Assembly (NCBI GenBank): GCA_003213155.1
Contig: QCNQ01000001.1
Location: 1 to 64,000, forward strand
DNA from: Pelagibacteraceae bacterium AG-426-G02
GTDB lineage: Bacteria; Pseudomonadota; Alphaproteobacteria; Pelagibacterales; Pelagibacteraceae
Direction of reading: 5' to 3'
DNA length: 64,000 nucleotides
This document shows, one piece after another, positions 1-9,689 of this stretch. The notes under the pieces are model-generated. The model was given only the letters and a program-made list of their open reading frames with translations, was not told the origin of the DNA and did not search any database. The translations under genes and the position numbers were made by a program. Every line of letters begins with the position of its first letter. Position 1 is the first letter of the stretch.

Positions 1-1
1 A

Positions 2-328
2 AGTTTAATTAATAATGCAGTTATTGGTTCAAACACAGGATATGAGAAGACACTAGAATTGGTAGGTGTTGGGTATCGAGCTGCTTTAAAAGGCAATCAA
101 TTAAATCTACAATTAGGTTATAGTCATGATATTAATTTTGATATTCCAGAAGGGATTAAAATCAATGTTGAAAAACAAACAACCTTAAAAATAAGTGGTG
201 CTGATAAACAACAAGTAGGTGCAATTGCATCTAAACTAAAAACTCTCAGAAAAATTGAACCATATAAAGGTAAAGGTGTGAGAGAAAAGGGTCAACATAT
301 TTTAAAAAAAGAAGGAAAGAAGAAATAA
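2..328 (+). CDS. rplF: 50S ribosomal protein L6 (uL6), 5' truncated by window edge
   Basis: Large-subunit protein uL6, which binds 23S rRNA near the factor-binding site. Only the C-terminal 108 codons are present; the reading frame is open to the left edge, so the start lies outside the window. The frame reads S-L-I-N-N-A-V-I-G and then the L6 signature [11 protein letters not shown], followed by the family ending EPYKGKGV and a lysine-rich tail. Its stop codon shares a base with the rplR start (TAATG), as expected in the spc operon. Identity is firm. Confidence 0.97.
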   Translation, partial: SLINNAVIGSNTGYEKTLELVGVGYRAALKGNQLNLQLGYSHDINFDIPEGIKINVEKQTTLKISGADKQQVGAIASKLKTLRKIEPYKGKGVREKGQHILKKEGKKK

Positions 329-684
329 TGAAATTGGATACTAGTAAAAGAAAAAGATTTAGAGTTAGTAACAAAGTTAAAAATGTTGCTTCTAACGACA
401 GGTATAGACTAAGTATTTCTAGATCATCAAAGAATATTTCTGCACAAATAATTGATGATATGAAAAATGTTACTTTATTATCAGCATCATCAATTGAAAA
501 AGATATTAAGTCTGGTGAAAAAGTAAATAAAACTGAATTATCTAAGATTGTAGCTGAAAAGTTAGCAAAAAAAGCACAAGAAAAAAAAATTACCAAGATT
601 TACTTTGACAGAGGTATTTATAAATATCATGGAAGAGTGAAGGTTTTTGCGGAAACCTTACGTAAAAATGGAATGGAATTTTAA
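328..684 (+). CDS. rplR: 50S ribosomal protein L18 (uL18)
   Basis: uL18, the 5S rRNA-binding protein of the central protuberance. The 118 aa product is the usual bacterial length. It begins with a basic stretch ([12 protein letters not shown]) and keeps the family features [18 protein letters not shown] and, near the end, [18 protein letters not shown] followed by an [10 protein letters not shown] terminus. It overlaps rplF by one base and ends one base before rpsE, so it is translated within the spc operon. Confidence 0.98.
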   Translation: MKLDTSKRKRFRVSNKVKNVASNDRYRLSISRSSKNISAQIIDDMKNVTLLSASSIEKDIKSGEKVNKTELSKIVAEKLAKKAQEKKITKIYFDRGIYKYHGRVKVFAETLRKNGMEF

Positions 685-685
685 T

Positions 686-1201
686 ATGGATAATAATAAA
701 GATAAAAAAACTGACGATATTTTAGAAAAATTAGTTCACATTAATCGAATAACAAAAGTTGTAAAAGGTGGACGTAGATTTGGTTTTTCAGCACTAGTAG
801 TTGTTGGAAACCAGTCAGGTAAAATTGGAATAGCTCACGCTAAAGCAAAACAAGTGCCAGATGCTATAAAAAAAGCAAATGAAATGGCAAGAAGAAAGCT
901 TATTCATATACCTCTTCGAGAAGGTAGAACTATTCACCATGATGTTAAAGCTAAAGATGGATCTGGCAGAATTGTATTAAGAGCAGCTTCTAAAGGAACA
1001 GGTATCATAGCTGGAGGTCCTGTTCGAGCTGTGTGTGAGGTTTTAGGAGTAAAAGATATTGTTGCAAAATCAATGGGTACATCAAATGCCCACAATGTGA
1101 TCAGAGCTACAATGAAAGCACTATTGAAACAAAATTCACCAAAACAAATATCTTCAATAAGAAATAAAAAGATTTCAGAGATAATAGAAAAAAGAGGATA
1201 A
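686..1201 (+). CDS. rpsE: 30S ribosomal protein S5 (uS5)
   Basis: uS5 acts in decoding fidelity and 30S assembly. I place the start at ATG 686 (171 aa), one base after the rplR stop; an upstream in-frame ATG at 647 would overlap rplR by 38 bases and add residues unlike S5. The N-terminal S5 domain is visible as [20 protein letters not shown] and the C-terminal domain as [18 protein letters not shown]. Directly followed by rplO with a TAATG overlap: rpmD, which normally sits between them, is absent here. Confidence 0.97.
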   Translation: MDNNKDKKTDDILEKLVHINRITKVVKGGRRFGFSALVVVGNQSGKIGIAHAKAKQVPDAIKKANEMARRKLIHIPLREGRTIHHDVKAKDGSGRIVLRAASKGTGIIAGGPVRAVCEVLGVKDIVAKSMGTSNAHNVIRATMKALLKQNSPKQISSIRNKKISEIIEKRG

Positions 1202-1653
1202 TGATTAAATTAAATAACAGAAATAAAATAAATAAAAGTAAACTTAGAGTTGGTAGAGGTATCGGTTCTGGAAAGGGCAAAACATCTGGTAGAGGTGTAA
1301 AAGGTCAAAAATCCAGATCTGGTGTAGCAATTAAAAGTTTTGAGGGTGGACAAATGCCACTATACAGGAGACTTCCAAAAAGAGGATTCAACCCTATTAA
1401 TAAAAAAACAATTGCTATATTAAATCTAGATAAAATCCAATCTTATATTGATAAAAAAAATATTAAAACTACAGATACACTGAATTCAAATTTACTAAAA
1501 AAACTAAAATTAATAGATCAAAATTCAATAAAATTAAAAATTTTAGGATCTGGAGCCATTAAAGATAAGATTAATATTGAGGCAGATCTTGCATCAAAGT
1601 CTGCTGTTGAAAAACTTGAAAAAATTGGTGGCTCAATACAATTAAAAAAATAG
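1201..1653 (+). CDS. rplO: 50S ribosomal protein L15 (uL15)
   Basis: uL15, a late-assembly 23S rRNA-binding protein. The 150 aa product has the glycine/basic N-terminal extension ([20 protein letters not shown]), the family block [17 protein letters not shown], and a C-terminal domain ending with a [11 protein letters not shown] helix. Its ATG overlaps the rpsE stop by one base, and secY follows after 9 bases, so translation is probably coupled through the operon. Confidence 0.98.
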   Translation: MIKLNNRNKINKSKLRVGRGIGSGKGKTSGRGVKGQKSRSGVAIKSFEGGQMPLYRRLPKRGFNPINKKTIAILNLDKIQSYIDKKNIKTTDTLNSNLLKKLKLIDQNSIKLKILGSGAIKDKINIEADLASKSAVEKLEKIGGSIQLKK

Positions 1654-1662
1654 TTTGATTTA

Positions 1663-2943
1663 ATGAGCGCGTCATCATCAAGTTCTGATTTAAGAAATAG
1701 AATAATATTTACACTTGCTATTTTAGTGGTTTATAGATTTGGTACTTTTGTACCTTTGCCAGGAATAGATCCTGAACAACTCAAAATAATGATGGAAGGA
1801 AATCAAAAGGGCTTATTAGGAATGTTTAATGTTTTTGCTGGTGGTGCAGTGAGTAGAATGGCTATTTTTGCATTAGGAATCATGCCATATATCTCCTCAT
1901 CAATCATTGTTCAACTATTAACAGGTGTTTCTGATTATTTCAAAAATTTAAAATCACAAGGAGAAACTGGTAGAGCAAAAATTACTCAGATAACTCGTTA
2001 TGGAACTGTTTTACTTGCGACAGTTCAAGGTTATGGATTAGCAGTAGGATTAGAAGCTTCGCCAGGATTAGTGATTAATCCAGGTGTTTTTTTTAAGATT
2101 TCAACTGTCACCACAATTGTCTCTGGGACTATTTTTTTAATGTGGCTAGGAGAACAGATCACCCAAAGAGGAATTGGTAATGGTATATCTCTTATTATTT
2201 TCGCTGGTATTGTTGCAGAAATTCCAAGAGCTTTAGTTACCACTTTCGAACTTGGTAGAACAGGAGCAGTCTCTACATTAATGATCTTAGCTTTATTTGT
2301 TTTGTTAATCTTAACAATTTTATTTATTGTTTTTATGGAGAGAGCTTTGAGAAAAATACTAATAAATTACCCTAAAAGACAAGTTGGTAATAAAATGTAT
2401 GGAGGAGAGTCATCTCATTTGCCACTTAAGATTAATCAAGCTGGAGTAATTCCTGCAATCTTTGCTTCGGCATTATTACTATTACCAGTAACTTTTTCAA
2501 ATTTTAATTTTTCTGATAATGAAACTTTTTTAAATGTAAGTTCATATTTTACTCAAGGACAACCTTTGTATATGTTGCTTTATGCATCAGGAATAATATT
2601 TTTTACCTTTTTTTATACATCGATAACTTTTAATCCAACAGAAACAGCTGACAATTTGAGAAAATATGGTGGTTTTGTACCTGGGATAAGACCTGGAGAA
2701 AGCACAGCAATTTATATCGATAATATTTTAACAAAGTTGACAACAATCGGGGCTTTATATTTAACTTTAGTTTGTTTAATGCCTGAGTTTTTAATTGCTA
2801 ATTATCCAATTCCTTTCTATTTGGGGGGTACATCAATTTTAATTGTAGTTGTTGTTGCAATCGACACTGTTACGCAAATACAAACAAGATTAATGAGTTC
2901 TCAATACGAACAATTGATTAAAAAAACAAAATTCGGAAGATAA
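1663..2943 (+). CDS. secY: Protein translocase subunit SecY
   Basis: Central channel of the SecYEG translocon in the inner membrane. The 426 aa product is normal length with about ten hydrophobic segments. Visible signatures are YRFGTFVPLPGID near the N terminus, MPYISSSIIVQLLTG, and the large cytoplasmic loop region MERALRKILINYPKRQVGNK that contacts SecA and the ribosome. It lies between rplO and adk, the common alphaproteobacterial order; no rpmJ follows it. Confidence 0.98.
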   Translation: MSASSSSSDLRNRIIFTLAILVVYRFGTFVPLPGIDPEQLKIMMEGNQKGLLGMFNVFAGGAVSRMAIFALGIMPYISSSIIVQLLTGVSDYFKNLKSQGETGRAKITQITRYGTVLLATVQGYGLAVGLEASPGLVINPGVFFKISTVTTIVSGTIFLMWLGEQITQRGIGNGISLIIFAGIVAEIPRALVTTFELGRTGAVSTLMILALFVLLILTILFIVFMERALRKILINYPKRQVGNKMYGGESSHLPLKINQAGVIPAIFASALLLLPVTFSNFNFSDNETFLNVSSYFTQGQPLYMLLYASGIIFFTFFYTSITFNPTETADNLRKYGGFVPGIRPGESTAIYIDNILTKLTTIGALYLTLVCLMPEFLIANYPIPFYLGGTSILIVVVVAIDTVTQIQTRLMSSQYEQLIKKTKFGR

Positions 2944-2946
2944 TTT

Positions 2947-3510
2947 GTGAATATAATCCTATTTGGACCTCCCGGTGCTGGAAAAGGAACACAAGCAAAA
3001 TATTTAGTTAAAAAGATAAATGGTTTTCAAGTTTCAACAGGTGATATGTTAAGGGATGAAATCAAGAAAAATTCTGAAATAGGAAAAAAAATAATCAATG
3101 ACATGAACGATGGTAAATTTGTAAGTGATGAAATTGTAAACGAATTAATTAAAAAAGTTATTTTTGATAAAAAATATGAAAACAAACTTATCTTTGATGG
3201 ATATCCTAGATCATTAGAACAAGCTAAAAATTTAGAAACTATTTTAGAAAGTTCAAATCAAAAGATTGATTATATTTTTTTTCTTAATGTCCAAAAAGAA
3301 GTAATAATTAAACGAGTTGAAAAAAGAAAAACTTTAGAAAAAAGATCTGATGATGACTCCAATATTATTTTAAAAAGATATGATACCTATATGGATATGA
3401 CACGCCCCGTTTTAGATTTCTATTCCAAAAATTCAAACTTTTATGAAATAGATGGTGCGCTTAAAATAGAACAAATAACCGCTAAAATAGATGCTTTTCT
3501 TAATGTTTAA
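2947..3510 (+). CDS. adk: Adenylate kinase, short-lid form
   Basis: Converts AMP plus ATP to two ADP in the cytoplasm. A GTG start is chosen at 2947, three bases after secY, because the P-loop GPPGAGKGTQAK begins at residue 7, as in the family. The AMP-binding FDGYPRS motif is present. At 187 aa it is the short form: the lid after RVEKRKTLEKRSDDD is reduced and has no zinc-finger cysteines. Normal for many alphaproteobacteria. Confidence 0.96.
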   Translation: MNIILFGPPGAGKGTQAKYLVKKINGFQVSTGDMLRDEIKKNSEIGKKIINDMNDGKFVSDEIVNELIKKVIFDKKYENKLIFDGYPRSLEQAKNLETILESSNQKIDYIFFLNVQKEVIIKRVEKRKTLEKRSDDDSNIILKRYDTYMDMTRPVLDFYSKNSNFYEIDGALKIEQITAKIDAFLNV

Positions 3511-3514
3511 GACA

Positions 3515-3542
3515 TTGACTTTGAAAGAACTTCTTATATAAA
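3515..3542 (+). promoter_or_regulatory. Candidate sigma-70-type promoter ahead of rpsM
   Basis: TTGACT at 3515-3520 and TATAAA at 3537-3542 with a 16-base spacer resemble -35 and -10 boxes. They lie in the 55-base gap between adk and rpsM, one of the few gaps in this ribosomal cluster, where a separate alpha-operon promoter is expected. Predicted transcripts would have a leader of about 17 bases with no clear Shine-Dalgarno. Pattern only; no transcription data. Confidence 0.42.
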
Positions 3543-3565
3543 AGGCTAAATTTATCTCAAAAATT

Positions 3566-3949
3566 ATGGCTCGTATTGCAGGAATAAATATCCCACAAAA
3601 TAAATTAGTTCAAGTAGGGCTTACTTATATTTATGGTATTGGTGATAAATTTTCAAAACAAATTTGTACATCACTAGCAATCCCTAAAGAAAAAAGAGTG
3701 AACCAACTTACTGATGATGAAATTTTGAAAATAAGAGAATACATTGATCAAAATTTTAAAGTTGAGGGAGATCTTAGAAGAGATTATTCGCTGAGCATAA
3801 AAAGATTAATTGATTTAGCTTGCTATAGAGGTTCGAGACATAGAAAAAAATTACCTGTAAGAGGTCAAAGAACTAGATGTAATGCTCGAACGAGAAAAGG
3901 AAAAGCTATTGCAATAGCTGGAAAAAAATTAACACCACTTAAGAAATAA
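3566..3949 (+). CDS. rpsM: 30S ribosomal protein S13 (uS13)
   Basis: uS13 sits in the head of the small subunit and contacts the P-site tRNA and intersubunit bridges. The 127 aa product begins [20 protein letters not shown] and has the conserved helix-hairpin [14 protein letters not shown] and the C-terminal RNA-binding tail [20 protein letters not shown]. It opens the alpha operon rpsM-rpsK-rpoA-rplQ; rpsK begins two bases after its stop. Confidence 0.98.
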   Translation: MARIAGINIPQNKLVQVGLTYIYGIGDKFSKQICTSLAIPKEKRVNQLTDDEILKIREYIDQNFKVEGDLRRDYSLSIKRLIDLACYRGSRHRKKLPVRGQRTRCNARTRKGKAIAIAGKKLTPLKK

Positions 3950-3951
3950 AC

Positions 3952-4401
3952 ATGGCAAAACCAGAAAAAAAAGACAATAAAGAATTGAGTCAAGATAAGT
4001 CGCCAAAAAAAGCAGTTAAAAGTTCTTATTCAAAAAAAAAGAAAACTAAAAAGAATATCTTAAATGGAATTGCATATGTTCAATCAACTTTTAATAACAC
4101 AATTATTTCTATCGCTGACACTAATGGAAATGTAATTTCATGGGCATCAGCTGGTCAAAAAGGTTTTAAGGGTTCAAGAAAATCAACTCCATATGCAGCG
4201 CAAATAGCTGCAGATGCTGCTGCATCTAAAGCCTTAGAGTTTGGCATGAAAACTTTATCTGTGGAGGTTAAAGGTCCTGGTTCAGGCAGAGAAACAGCAT
4301 TAAGAGCGTTACAAGCAAGAGGATTTAGAATTTTATCAATTAAAGATACAACACCGATGCCACATAATGGTACTAGGCCACCAAAAAAAAGGAGAGTTTA
4401 A
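3952..4401 (+). CDS. rpsK: 30S ribosomal protein S11 (uS11) with lysine-rich N-terminal extension
   Basis: uS11 lies on the 30S platform near the E site. The conserved core begins at about residue 35 ([18 protein letters not shown]) and ends in the family tail [12 protein letters not shown]. The first 30 or so residues are an extra, mostly lysine, serine and aspartate stretch, which makes the protein 149 aa against about 129 in E. coli. Basic tails on ribosomal proteins are common in AT-rich genomes. Overlaps rpoA by one base. Confidence 0.97.
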   Translation: MAKPEKKDNKELSQDKSPKKAVKSSYSKKKKTKKNILNGIAYVQSTFNNTIISIADTNGNVISWASAGQKGFKGSRKSTPYAAQIAADAAASKALEFGMKTLSVEVKGPGSGRETALRALQARGFRILSIKDTTPMPHNGTRPPKKRRV

Positions 4402-5429
4402 TGGATGTAGAAAATGTAAATGTGAAAAATTGGAAATCATTAATCAAACCTGCAAAACTTGATGTTAAAATAAGTGATGATTTAACTCACGCTACAATTA
4501 TCGCTGAACCATTAGAGAAAGGTTATGGCTTAACACTTGGTAATTCACTAAGAAGAATTTTATTGTCCTCAATCAGAGGGGCTGCTGTGACTTCAATTCA
4601 AATTGATGGTGTACTCCATGAATTTACATCTATCAAAGGTGTAAGAGAAGATGTTACTGATATTGTATTAAACGTTAAATCTCTAGCGTTAAAATGTGCT
4701 GCTGAGGGAACAAAAAAACTCGTATTAGATGCTAAAGGACCTGGTGAAATAAAAGCATCTGACATTACATCAGTTCCCGATGTTGAAATTTTAAATCCTG
4801 ACTTAGTTATTTGTAATTTGGATGAAAATACTCACTTCCATATGGAAATGAATGTTAATACTGGAAAAGGTTATGTTCCAGCTGATTTAAATAAACCGGA
4901 AGAGCCACCTTTAGGTTTAATTGCAATAGACTCATTATATAGCCCCGTTAAAAAAGTTTCCTATTCTGTAAGTACTGCAAGAGAAGGTAAAGCTTTAGAT
5001 TATGATAAATTAACGATGGAAGTTGAAACAAATGGATCAATTTCTGCCGAAGATGCAGTTGCTTATTCTGCAAGAATTTTTCAAGATCAATTAAAAATGT
5101 TTATTAATTTTGATGAACCTGTAGAAGCTCCAGTTAAAGAAGTTTCAACAGAGCCTGAATTTAATAAAAATTTATTAAGAAAAGTAGACGAGCTTGAACT
5201 ATCTGTTAGATCAATGAATTGTCTTAAAAATGATAATATAATTTATATTGGTGATTTAGTTCAAAAATCTGAGGGTGAAATGTTAAGAACACCAAATTTT
5301 GGAAGAAAATCGTTAAATGAAATAAAAGAAGTTTTGACTGGTATGTCTCTTTATTTAGGTATGGAAATCCCAAATTGGCCACCAGATAATATTGCAGAAA
5401 TGTCTAAAAAATTAGAGGAAAGTATCTAA
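4401..5429 (+). CDS. rpoA: DNA-directed RNA polymerase alpha subunit
   Basis: Dimerising scaffold of RNA polymerase. The 342 aa product shows the N-terminal domain ([19 protein letters not shown], then [17 protein letters not shown]), a flexible linker at about 240-260, and the C-terminal DNA- and activator-binding domain ([14 protein letters not shown], then [17 protein letters not shown]). Starts on the last base of the rpsK stop and ends on the first base of rplQ, the classic alpha-operon arrangement. Confidence 0.98.
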   Translation: MDVENVNVKNWKSLIKPAKLDVKISDDLTHATIIAEPLEKGYGLTLGNSLRRILLSSIRGAAVTSIQIDGVLHEFTSIKGVREDVTDIVLNVKSLALKCAAEGTKKLVLDAKGPGEIKASDITSVPDVEILNPDLVICNLDENTHFHMEMNVNTGKGYVPADLNKPEEPPLGLIAIDSLYSPVKKVSYSVSTAREGKALDYDKLTMEVETNGSISAEDAVAYSARIFQDQLKMFINFDEPVEAPVKEVSTEPEFNKNLLRKVDELELSVRSMNCLKNDNIIYIGDLVQKSEGEMLRTPNFGRKSLNEIKEVLTGMSLYLGMEIPNWPPDNIAEMSKKLEESI

Positions 5430-5872
5430 TGAGACATGGAATGGCAAATAAGAAGTTAAACAGAACTTCTGAACACCGAAAAGCGCTACTTAAAAACATG
5501 CTTAATTCGTTAATAAAATATGAGCAAATTAAAACAACTTTACCAAAAGCAAAATTTTTAAAGCCTCAAGCTGATAAAATAATTACATTAGGTAAAAAAG
5601 ATAGTTTGCATAATACTAAAATTTTGATTTCTCAATTGCAGGATATTAAATCAGCTAATAAAGTAAAAAAAACTTTGTCTAAAAGATATGAAAAAAGAGC
5701 TGGTGGTTATACAAGAATTATCAAAGCTGGTTTTAGATACGGAGATAATGCGCCTATGGCTATAATTGAATTTGTTGATAGAGATATTCAAGCCAAAAAA
5801 GTTGATAAAAAAAAGAAAGATCCAGCAAAAGAAGTTGAAAAAAAAGAAGATAAGAAAGCTGTCACAGCATAA
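5429..5872 (+). CDS. rplQ: 50S ribosomal protein L17 (bL17)
   Basis: bL17 of the large subunit, near the exit tunnel. It begins [20 protein letters not shown] and has the conserved block IKYEQIKTTLPKAKFLKPQAD, and RYEKRAGGYTRIIKAGFRYGD in the second half. About 25 residues at the C terminus are a charged lysine/glutamate tail beyond the ordinary fold (147 aa in total). Last gene of the alpha operon; the next gene starts 19 bases later. Confidence 0.97.
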   Translation: MRHGMANKKLNRTSEHRKALLKNMLNSLIKYEQIKTTLPKAKFLKPQADKIITLGKKDSLHNTKILISQLQDIKSANKVKKTLSKRYEKRAGGYTRIIKAGFRYGDNAPMAIIEFVDRDIQAKKVDKKKKDPAKEVEKKEDKKAVTA

Positions 5873-5891
5873 ATAAAAGCCTTAAATATTC

Positions 5892-6803
5892 ATGATTAGA
5901 AGTTTTATCGTTGAGTCAACGTGTAATAACATGCGTATTGATAGATGGTTAAGAAATAAATTAGGAAAAGTACCGCAAAGTCTTATTGAAAAGAGTTTAA
6001 GGTTAGGAAAAATTAAAATAAACAAAAAAAAAATAAAAAGCTCTTTTAAGATTAAAACAAATGATAAAATAGAACTCTTCAATTTTAATTTTAAAGAAAA
6101 AATTAAATACAAAAAAAAACAATTCAATCCATCCATTGAGGTAATAAAATCTAACGAAGATCTGATCATAGATAACAATGAAGATTTTATTGTTTTAAAT
6201 AAAAGTGCAGGAATATCGGTTCAAGGGGGAACTAAGTCAAAAAAAAATCTAGTAGATATATTTGCAAAAAGTGAAATATTTCAAGGAACAAAACCATTTT
6301 CTGTTCATAGATTAGACAAAGATACCTCAGGTGTTTTTATTATTGCGAAAAATAGACAAACAGCCCAACTATTGACCTCTTTATTTAGATTAAGAAAAGT
6401 ACACAAAACTTATTTGGCAATATGCAATGGAGAAATTGAAAAAGACTCAGGTGAATGGAATGATAATTTGATAAGGTACGACAATGGAAAAAAGATTACA
6501 GAAAAAGCTAAAACAATTTTTAAAGTGATAGATAAAAATACCAATGCTAGTTTAGTAGAAATGAAACCAATCACAGGAAGAAAACATCAATTGCGAAAAC
6601 AATTATTTAACATAGGGCATTCAATTTTTGGTGATAAAAAATATAATTCATCTGTTTCTTCGAAAGGTATAAATAAAGATTTAATGCTTCATTCCTATCA
6701 AATAAAATTTATGATTAATAAAAAAAAATATACTTACAAAGCCTTATTACCAGATTATTTTAATAAGTTGTTAAAAACTAAAAGATTAAATTTTTCAAAT
6801 TAG
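5892..6803 (+). CDS. RluA-family 23S rRNA pseudouridine synthase (RluC/RluD-like)
   Basis: Converts specific uridines of large-subunit rRNA to pseudouridine. The 303 aa product has an N-terminal S4 RNA-binding domain (about residues 10-65, with [20 protein letters not shown]) and a catalytic domain with the family motif [16 protein letters not shown], whose aspartate is the nucleophile. The [13 protein letters not shown] segment is typical of RluC/RluD types, but I cannot tell which positions it modifies. Its 3' end overlaps the convergent lipB gene by 26 bases. Confidence 0.9.
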   Translation: MIRSFIVESTCNNMRIDRWLRNKLGKVPQSLIEKSLRLGKIKINKKKIKSSFKIKTNDKIELFNFNFKEKIKYKKKQFNPSIEVIKSNEDLIIDNNEDFIVLNKSAGISVQGGTKSKKNLVDIFAKSEIFQGTKPFSVHRLDKDTSGVFIIAKNRQTAQLLTSLFRLRKVHKTYLAICNGEIEKDSGEWNDNLIRYDNGKKITEKAKTIFKVIDKNTNASLVEMKPITGRKHQLRKQLFNIGHSIFGDKKYNSSVSSKGINKDLMLHSYQIKFMINKKKYTYKALLPDYFNKLLKTKRLNFSN

Positions 6804-7407
6804 TTTTAAATATTTCAATTAACTTATCTTTTAACTCATCATAATTTTGATCTTTAATTTGTTTGAGATTAGTAATACCTTTATCTTTAATTCCACAAGG
6901 AATTATTGCATCATATTTTTTTAAATTGTTATTAATATTGATAGAAAAACCATGATAGGCTATCCATTTACTTACTCTGACACCAATTGCAGCAACTTTT
7001 TTTATAGTTGAATTATCATTATACCAAATACCAATATTTTCTTTATCAGCAAATGTATCAATGTCATAGAGTTTTAGGGTTTCAATAATTGATTTTTCAA
7101 TTACAGAAATGAATTTTCTAATATCTTTTTTACCTTTCTTTAAATCAATTACAAAATAACAAATTAGTTGTCCTGGTCCATGATAAGTAATTTTACCACC
7201 TCTATTGGTTTTTATAATATCTATAGATTTATCTATTATCTCATTTTCATTATAGCTTGTTCCTGATGTATAGATATGATCGTGTTCTAAAACCCAAATT
7301 AAATCATTCACTTTTTTAAGATCGATATCTTTAAGTCGATTTTCCATAAATGATATCGCGTCTTCATATTTTACTGGATTTTGGGACTTTTTAATTTCTA
7401 TAGTCAT
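6778..7407 (-). CDS. lipB: Octanoyl-[acyl-carrier-protein]:protein N-octanoyltransferase
   Basis: Moves octanoyl groups from ACP to the lipoyl domains of 2-oxoacid dehydrogenases and GcvH, the first step of lipoate synthesis. The 209 aa product keeps the signature [13 protein letters not shown], the lysine-containing [13 protein letters not shown] block, and the catalytic cysteine at about C171 in [14 protein letters not shown]. Convergent with and overlapping the pseudouridine synthase gene; divergent from mgtE across 60 bases. Confidence 0.96.
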   Translation of the reverse strand: MTIEIKKSQNPVKYEDAISFMENRLKDIDLKKVNDLIWVLEHDHIYTSGTSYNENEIIDKSIDIIKTNRGGKITYHGPGQLICYFVIDLKKGKKDIRKFISVIEKSIIETLKLYDIDTFADKENIGIWYNDNSTIKKVAAIGVRVSKWIAYHGFSININNNLKKYDAIIPCGIKDKGITNLKQIKDQNYDELKDKLIEIFKTNLKNLIF

Positions 7408-7467
7408 TTAAAAATTGTATTCTTTTTATTTTGTATTAAAAGATCCGTCTAAATAATAGGTGTATTT

Positions 7468-8841
7468 ATGACTTTAATAAAAAAAATTAAAGATAAAAAA
7501 GTCAATTTTGAATTTAATAAAGAATATATAAAAGTTGTAACAGATAAAATTAGCTCAAATGATGCATCTTTTATAACCAGATCTTTTGAAGAAATGCATC
7601 CTGCTGATGCTGCTGATATCATTGAACATTTAAGTCAAAATGACAGAGAAAGTTTAATAAAACTAAATAATTTTAAAATTGATCCAGAAGTATTTGTTGA
7701 ATTAAATGAGTCTGTTCAATCGGAAATCATTAAATATCTTTCGTCAGATGCAATTGTTAGAATATTAAAAAATTTAGAGTCTGATGACGCCATAGCCATT
7801 TTAGAAAATGTTGATGAAAAAGATAAAAATTCGATATTAAGTTTATTACCCCCAAAAGATCGATTTGCATTATTAGAAGGTCTTAGTTATCCAGAAGATA
7901 GTGCTGCTAGGATAATGCAAAGAGAGTTTACAGCAATCCCAAGTAATTGGTCGGTAGGACAAACTATTGATTATTTAAGAGAGAATAAAGATTTACCAGA
8001 AGAATTTTTAGAAATTTACATTGTTGATGAAAATTTTAAACCTATTGGTGCTGTGCCATCTTCAAAAGTATTAAGAACACCTAGGGAAACAAAAATGTCT
8101 ACAATTATGGATGACTCAATTTTTTTAGTTCCAGTGGATATGGATAGAGAAGAAGTTGGTAACTCATTTGAAAATTATGGTTTAAACTCAGCTTGTGTCG
8201 TAGATAAAAATAATAAACTTGTAGGAATGATAACTTCTGATGATGTACTAACAGTTTTAAAAGAAGAGGCTGAGGAAGACGCTTTAAGATTAGCTGGTGT
8301 TGGTGACGAAGAAATTACAGATGGTGTTATCACAAAAACTAAAAGACGATTTAACTGGTTACTATTAAACTTATTTACAGCATTTCTGGCTACATATTGT
8401 ATTAGTTTATTTGGTGCAACAATTGAACAAATGGTTGTCTTAGCATTTTTAATGCCAATAGTTGCATCGATGGGTGGTAATGCAGGTATGCAAACTTTAG
8501 CAGTCACTGTTAGAACTTTAGCAACAAATGATTTAACAAAAAATAACTTTAATCAAAACATTATTAAGGAATTTAATATTGGCATTCTAAATGGAATAAT
8601 TTTTGCTGTGATAAGCTCTTTTATTGTTCAAGTCTGGTTTCAAGATTACCAATTATCATTAATAATATCGATCTCAATGATTTTGACAATGGTAGTGGCA
8701 GGTTTATTTGGAATACTTGTTCCAGTCACGTTAAAAAAAATGAAAATTGATCCAGCAATTGCCTCTAGTGTTTTTGTAACAACAATAACTGATGTAATAG
8801 GTTTTGTTTCCTTTTTAGGTGTTGGGGCTTATTTTTTATAG
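7468..8841 (+). CDS. mgtE: MgtE-type magnesium transporter
   Basis: Inner-membrane Mg2+ channel gated by cytoplasmic Mg2+. Order of domains in the 457 aa product: an N-terminal helical domain rich in acidic residues (EEMHPADAADIIEHL), two CBS domains at about 140-265 (for example DNKLVGMITSDDVLTVL), and a C-terminal membrane domain of five predicted helices with the pore segment MPIVASMGGNAGMQTLAVTV. Full length. It ends 4 bases before the convergent panC stop, with no visible terminator. Confidence 0.96.
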   Translation: MTLIKKIKDKKVNFEFNKEYIKVVTDKISSNDASFITRSFEEMHPADAADIIEHLSQNDRESLIKLNNFKIDPEVFVELNESVQSEIIKYLSSDAIVRILKNLESDDAIAILENVDEKDKNSILSLLPPKDRFALLEGLSYPEDSAARIMQREFTAIPSNWSVGQTIDYLRENKDLPEEFLEIYIVDENFKPIGAVPSSKVLRTPRETKMSTIMDDSIFLVPVDMDREEVGNSFENYGLNSACVVDKNNKLVGMITSDDVLTVLKEEAEEDALRLAGVGDEEITDGVITKTKRRFNWLLLNLFTAFLATYCISLFGATIEQMVVLAFLMPIVASMGGNAGMQTLAVTVRTLATNDLTKNNFNQNIIKEFNIGILNGIIFAVISSFIVQVWFQDYQLSLIISISMILTMVVAGLFGILVPVTLKKMKIDPAIASSVFVTTITDVIGFVSFLGVGAYFL

Positions 8842-8845
8842 AATT

Positions 8846-9655
8846 TTAAAAATTATCAATCAACCTTATATTATTAATATAAAAAGATACAAAAATTTTT
8901 GAATTTCTTAATTTATTAGAAATTTTTAGATTTCTAATATTTCTTAATTCGAGATATTCAATTTTAACATTTTGTAATTTATTTATTTCATTTCTAGTTT
9001 TACTAAGTGTTTTTTTAATATTTGATCGCATATTTAACTTTCTTTTAAGTTTCATAATATTGGTAATTAATTTAGTAGCCAAATTTTTTTCACGTTTTCG
9101 TAATAATAAATTTCTGGAAGATAATGCTAATTTGTTTCTTTCTCTAATTGTTCTACATCCTATTATTTTTGAAGAGTGTTTTCTTAAATATTTTTTTAAA
9201 AGATATAATTGTTGAAAATCTTTCTCTCCCATAAAAATTTTTTGAGGATTGATGTTTTCAATTAGGCGTTCCATTACATCAATTACACCCTCGAAATGTC
9301 CTTTTCTGTACTTAGCACATAATATCTTGTCTTTTTTTGAAATTATAATCTTTGAGGATCTCTTTACTCTATAAATTTCCTTAGCACTTGGTAAATATAC
9401 GTAATTAACCTTAAGTCTTTTTAAAACTAATAAGTCCTTTTTTCTATTTCTTGGATATTTCTTAAAATCATTTTTATTATTAAATTGTTTTGGATTTACA
9501 AATATACTTACAATAGTTTTACTACATTTTTTTTTGGATTGTTTAATCAAAGATATATGGCCTTTATGAAGACTTCCCATGGTAGGTACAAAACCTAAAT
9601 TAGACACATTTTCTAATGCCTCATTTAAATCATTATTATTTAATAAAATTTTCAT
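8846..9655 (-). CDS. panC: Pantoate--beta-alanine ligase (pantothenate synthetase)
   Basis: Joins pantoate and beta-alanine with ATP to make pantothenate, the precursor of coenzyme A. I set the start at 9655 (269 aa) because residues after it align with the family: FVPTMGSLHKGHISLIKQSK holds the HxGH nucleotide-binding motif, FMGEKDFQQL and ALSSRNLLL follow. A longer frame to 9820 would run into the divergent galU gene. Very lysine-rich. Only 34 bases separate it from galU, so the two share a compact divergent promoter region. Confidence 0.95.
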   Translation of the reverse strand: MKILLNNNDLNEALENVSNLGFVPTMGSLHKGHISLIKQSKKKCSKTIVSIFVNPKQFNNKNDFKKYPRNRKKDLLVLKRLKVNYVYLPSAKEIYRVKRSSKIIISKKDKILCAKYRKGHFEGVIDVMERLIENINPQKIFMGEKDFQQLYLLKKYLRKHSSKIIGCRTIRERNKLALSSRNLLLRKREKNLATKLITNIMKLKRKLNMRSNIKKTLSKTRNEINKLQNVKIEYLELRNIRNLKISNKLRNSKIFVSFYINNIRLIDNF

Positions 9656-9689
9656 TTGTATAAAACTTTTTAATAAGTAAAACATTTGA

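Noticed and set aside
647-685. Upstream ATG at 647 as the rpsE start.
   Set aside because: It lies inside rplR and adds residues not found in S5; ATG 686 has the usual one-base spacing.
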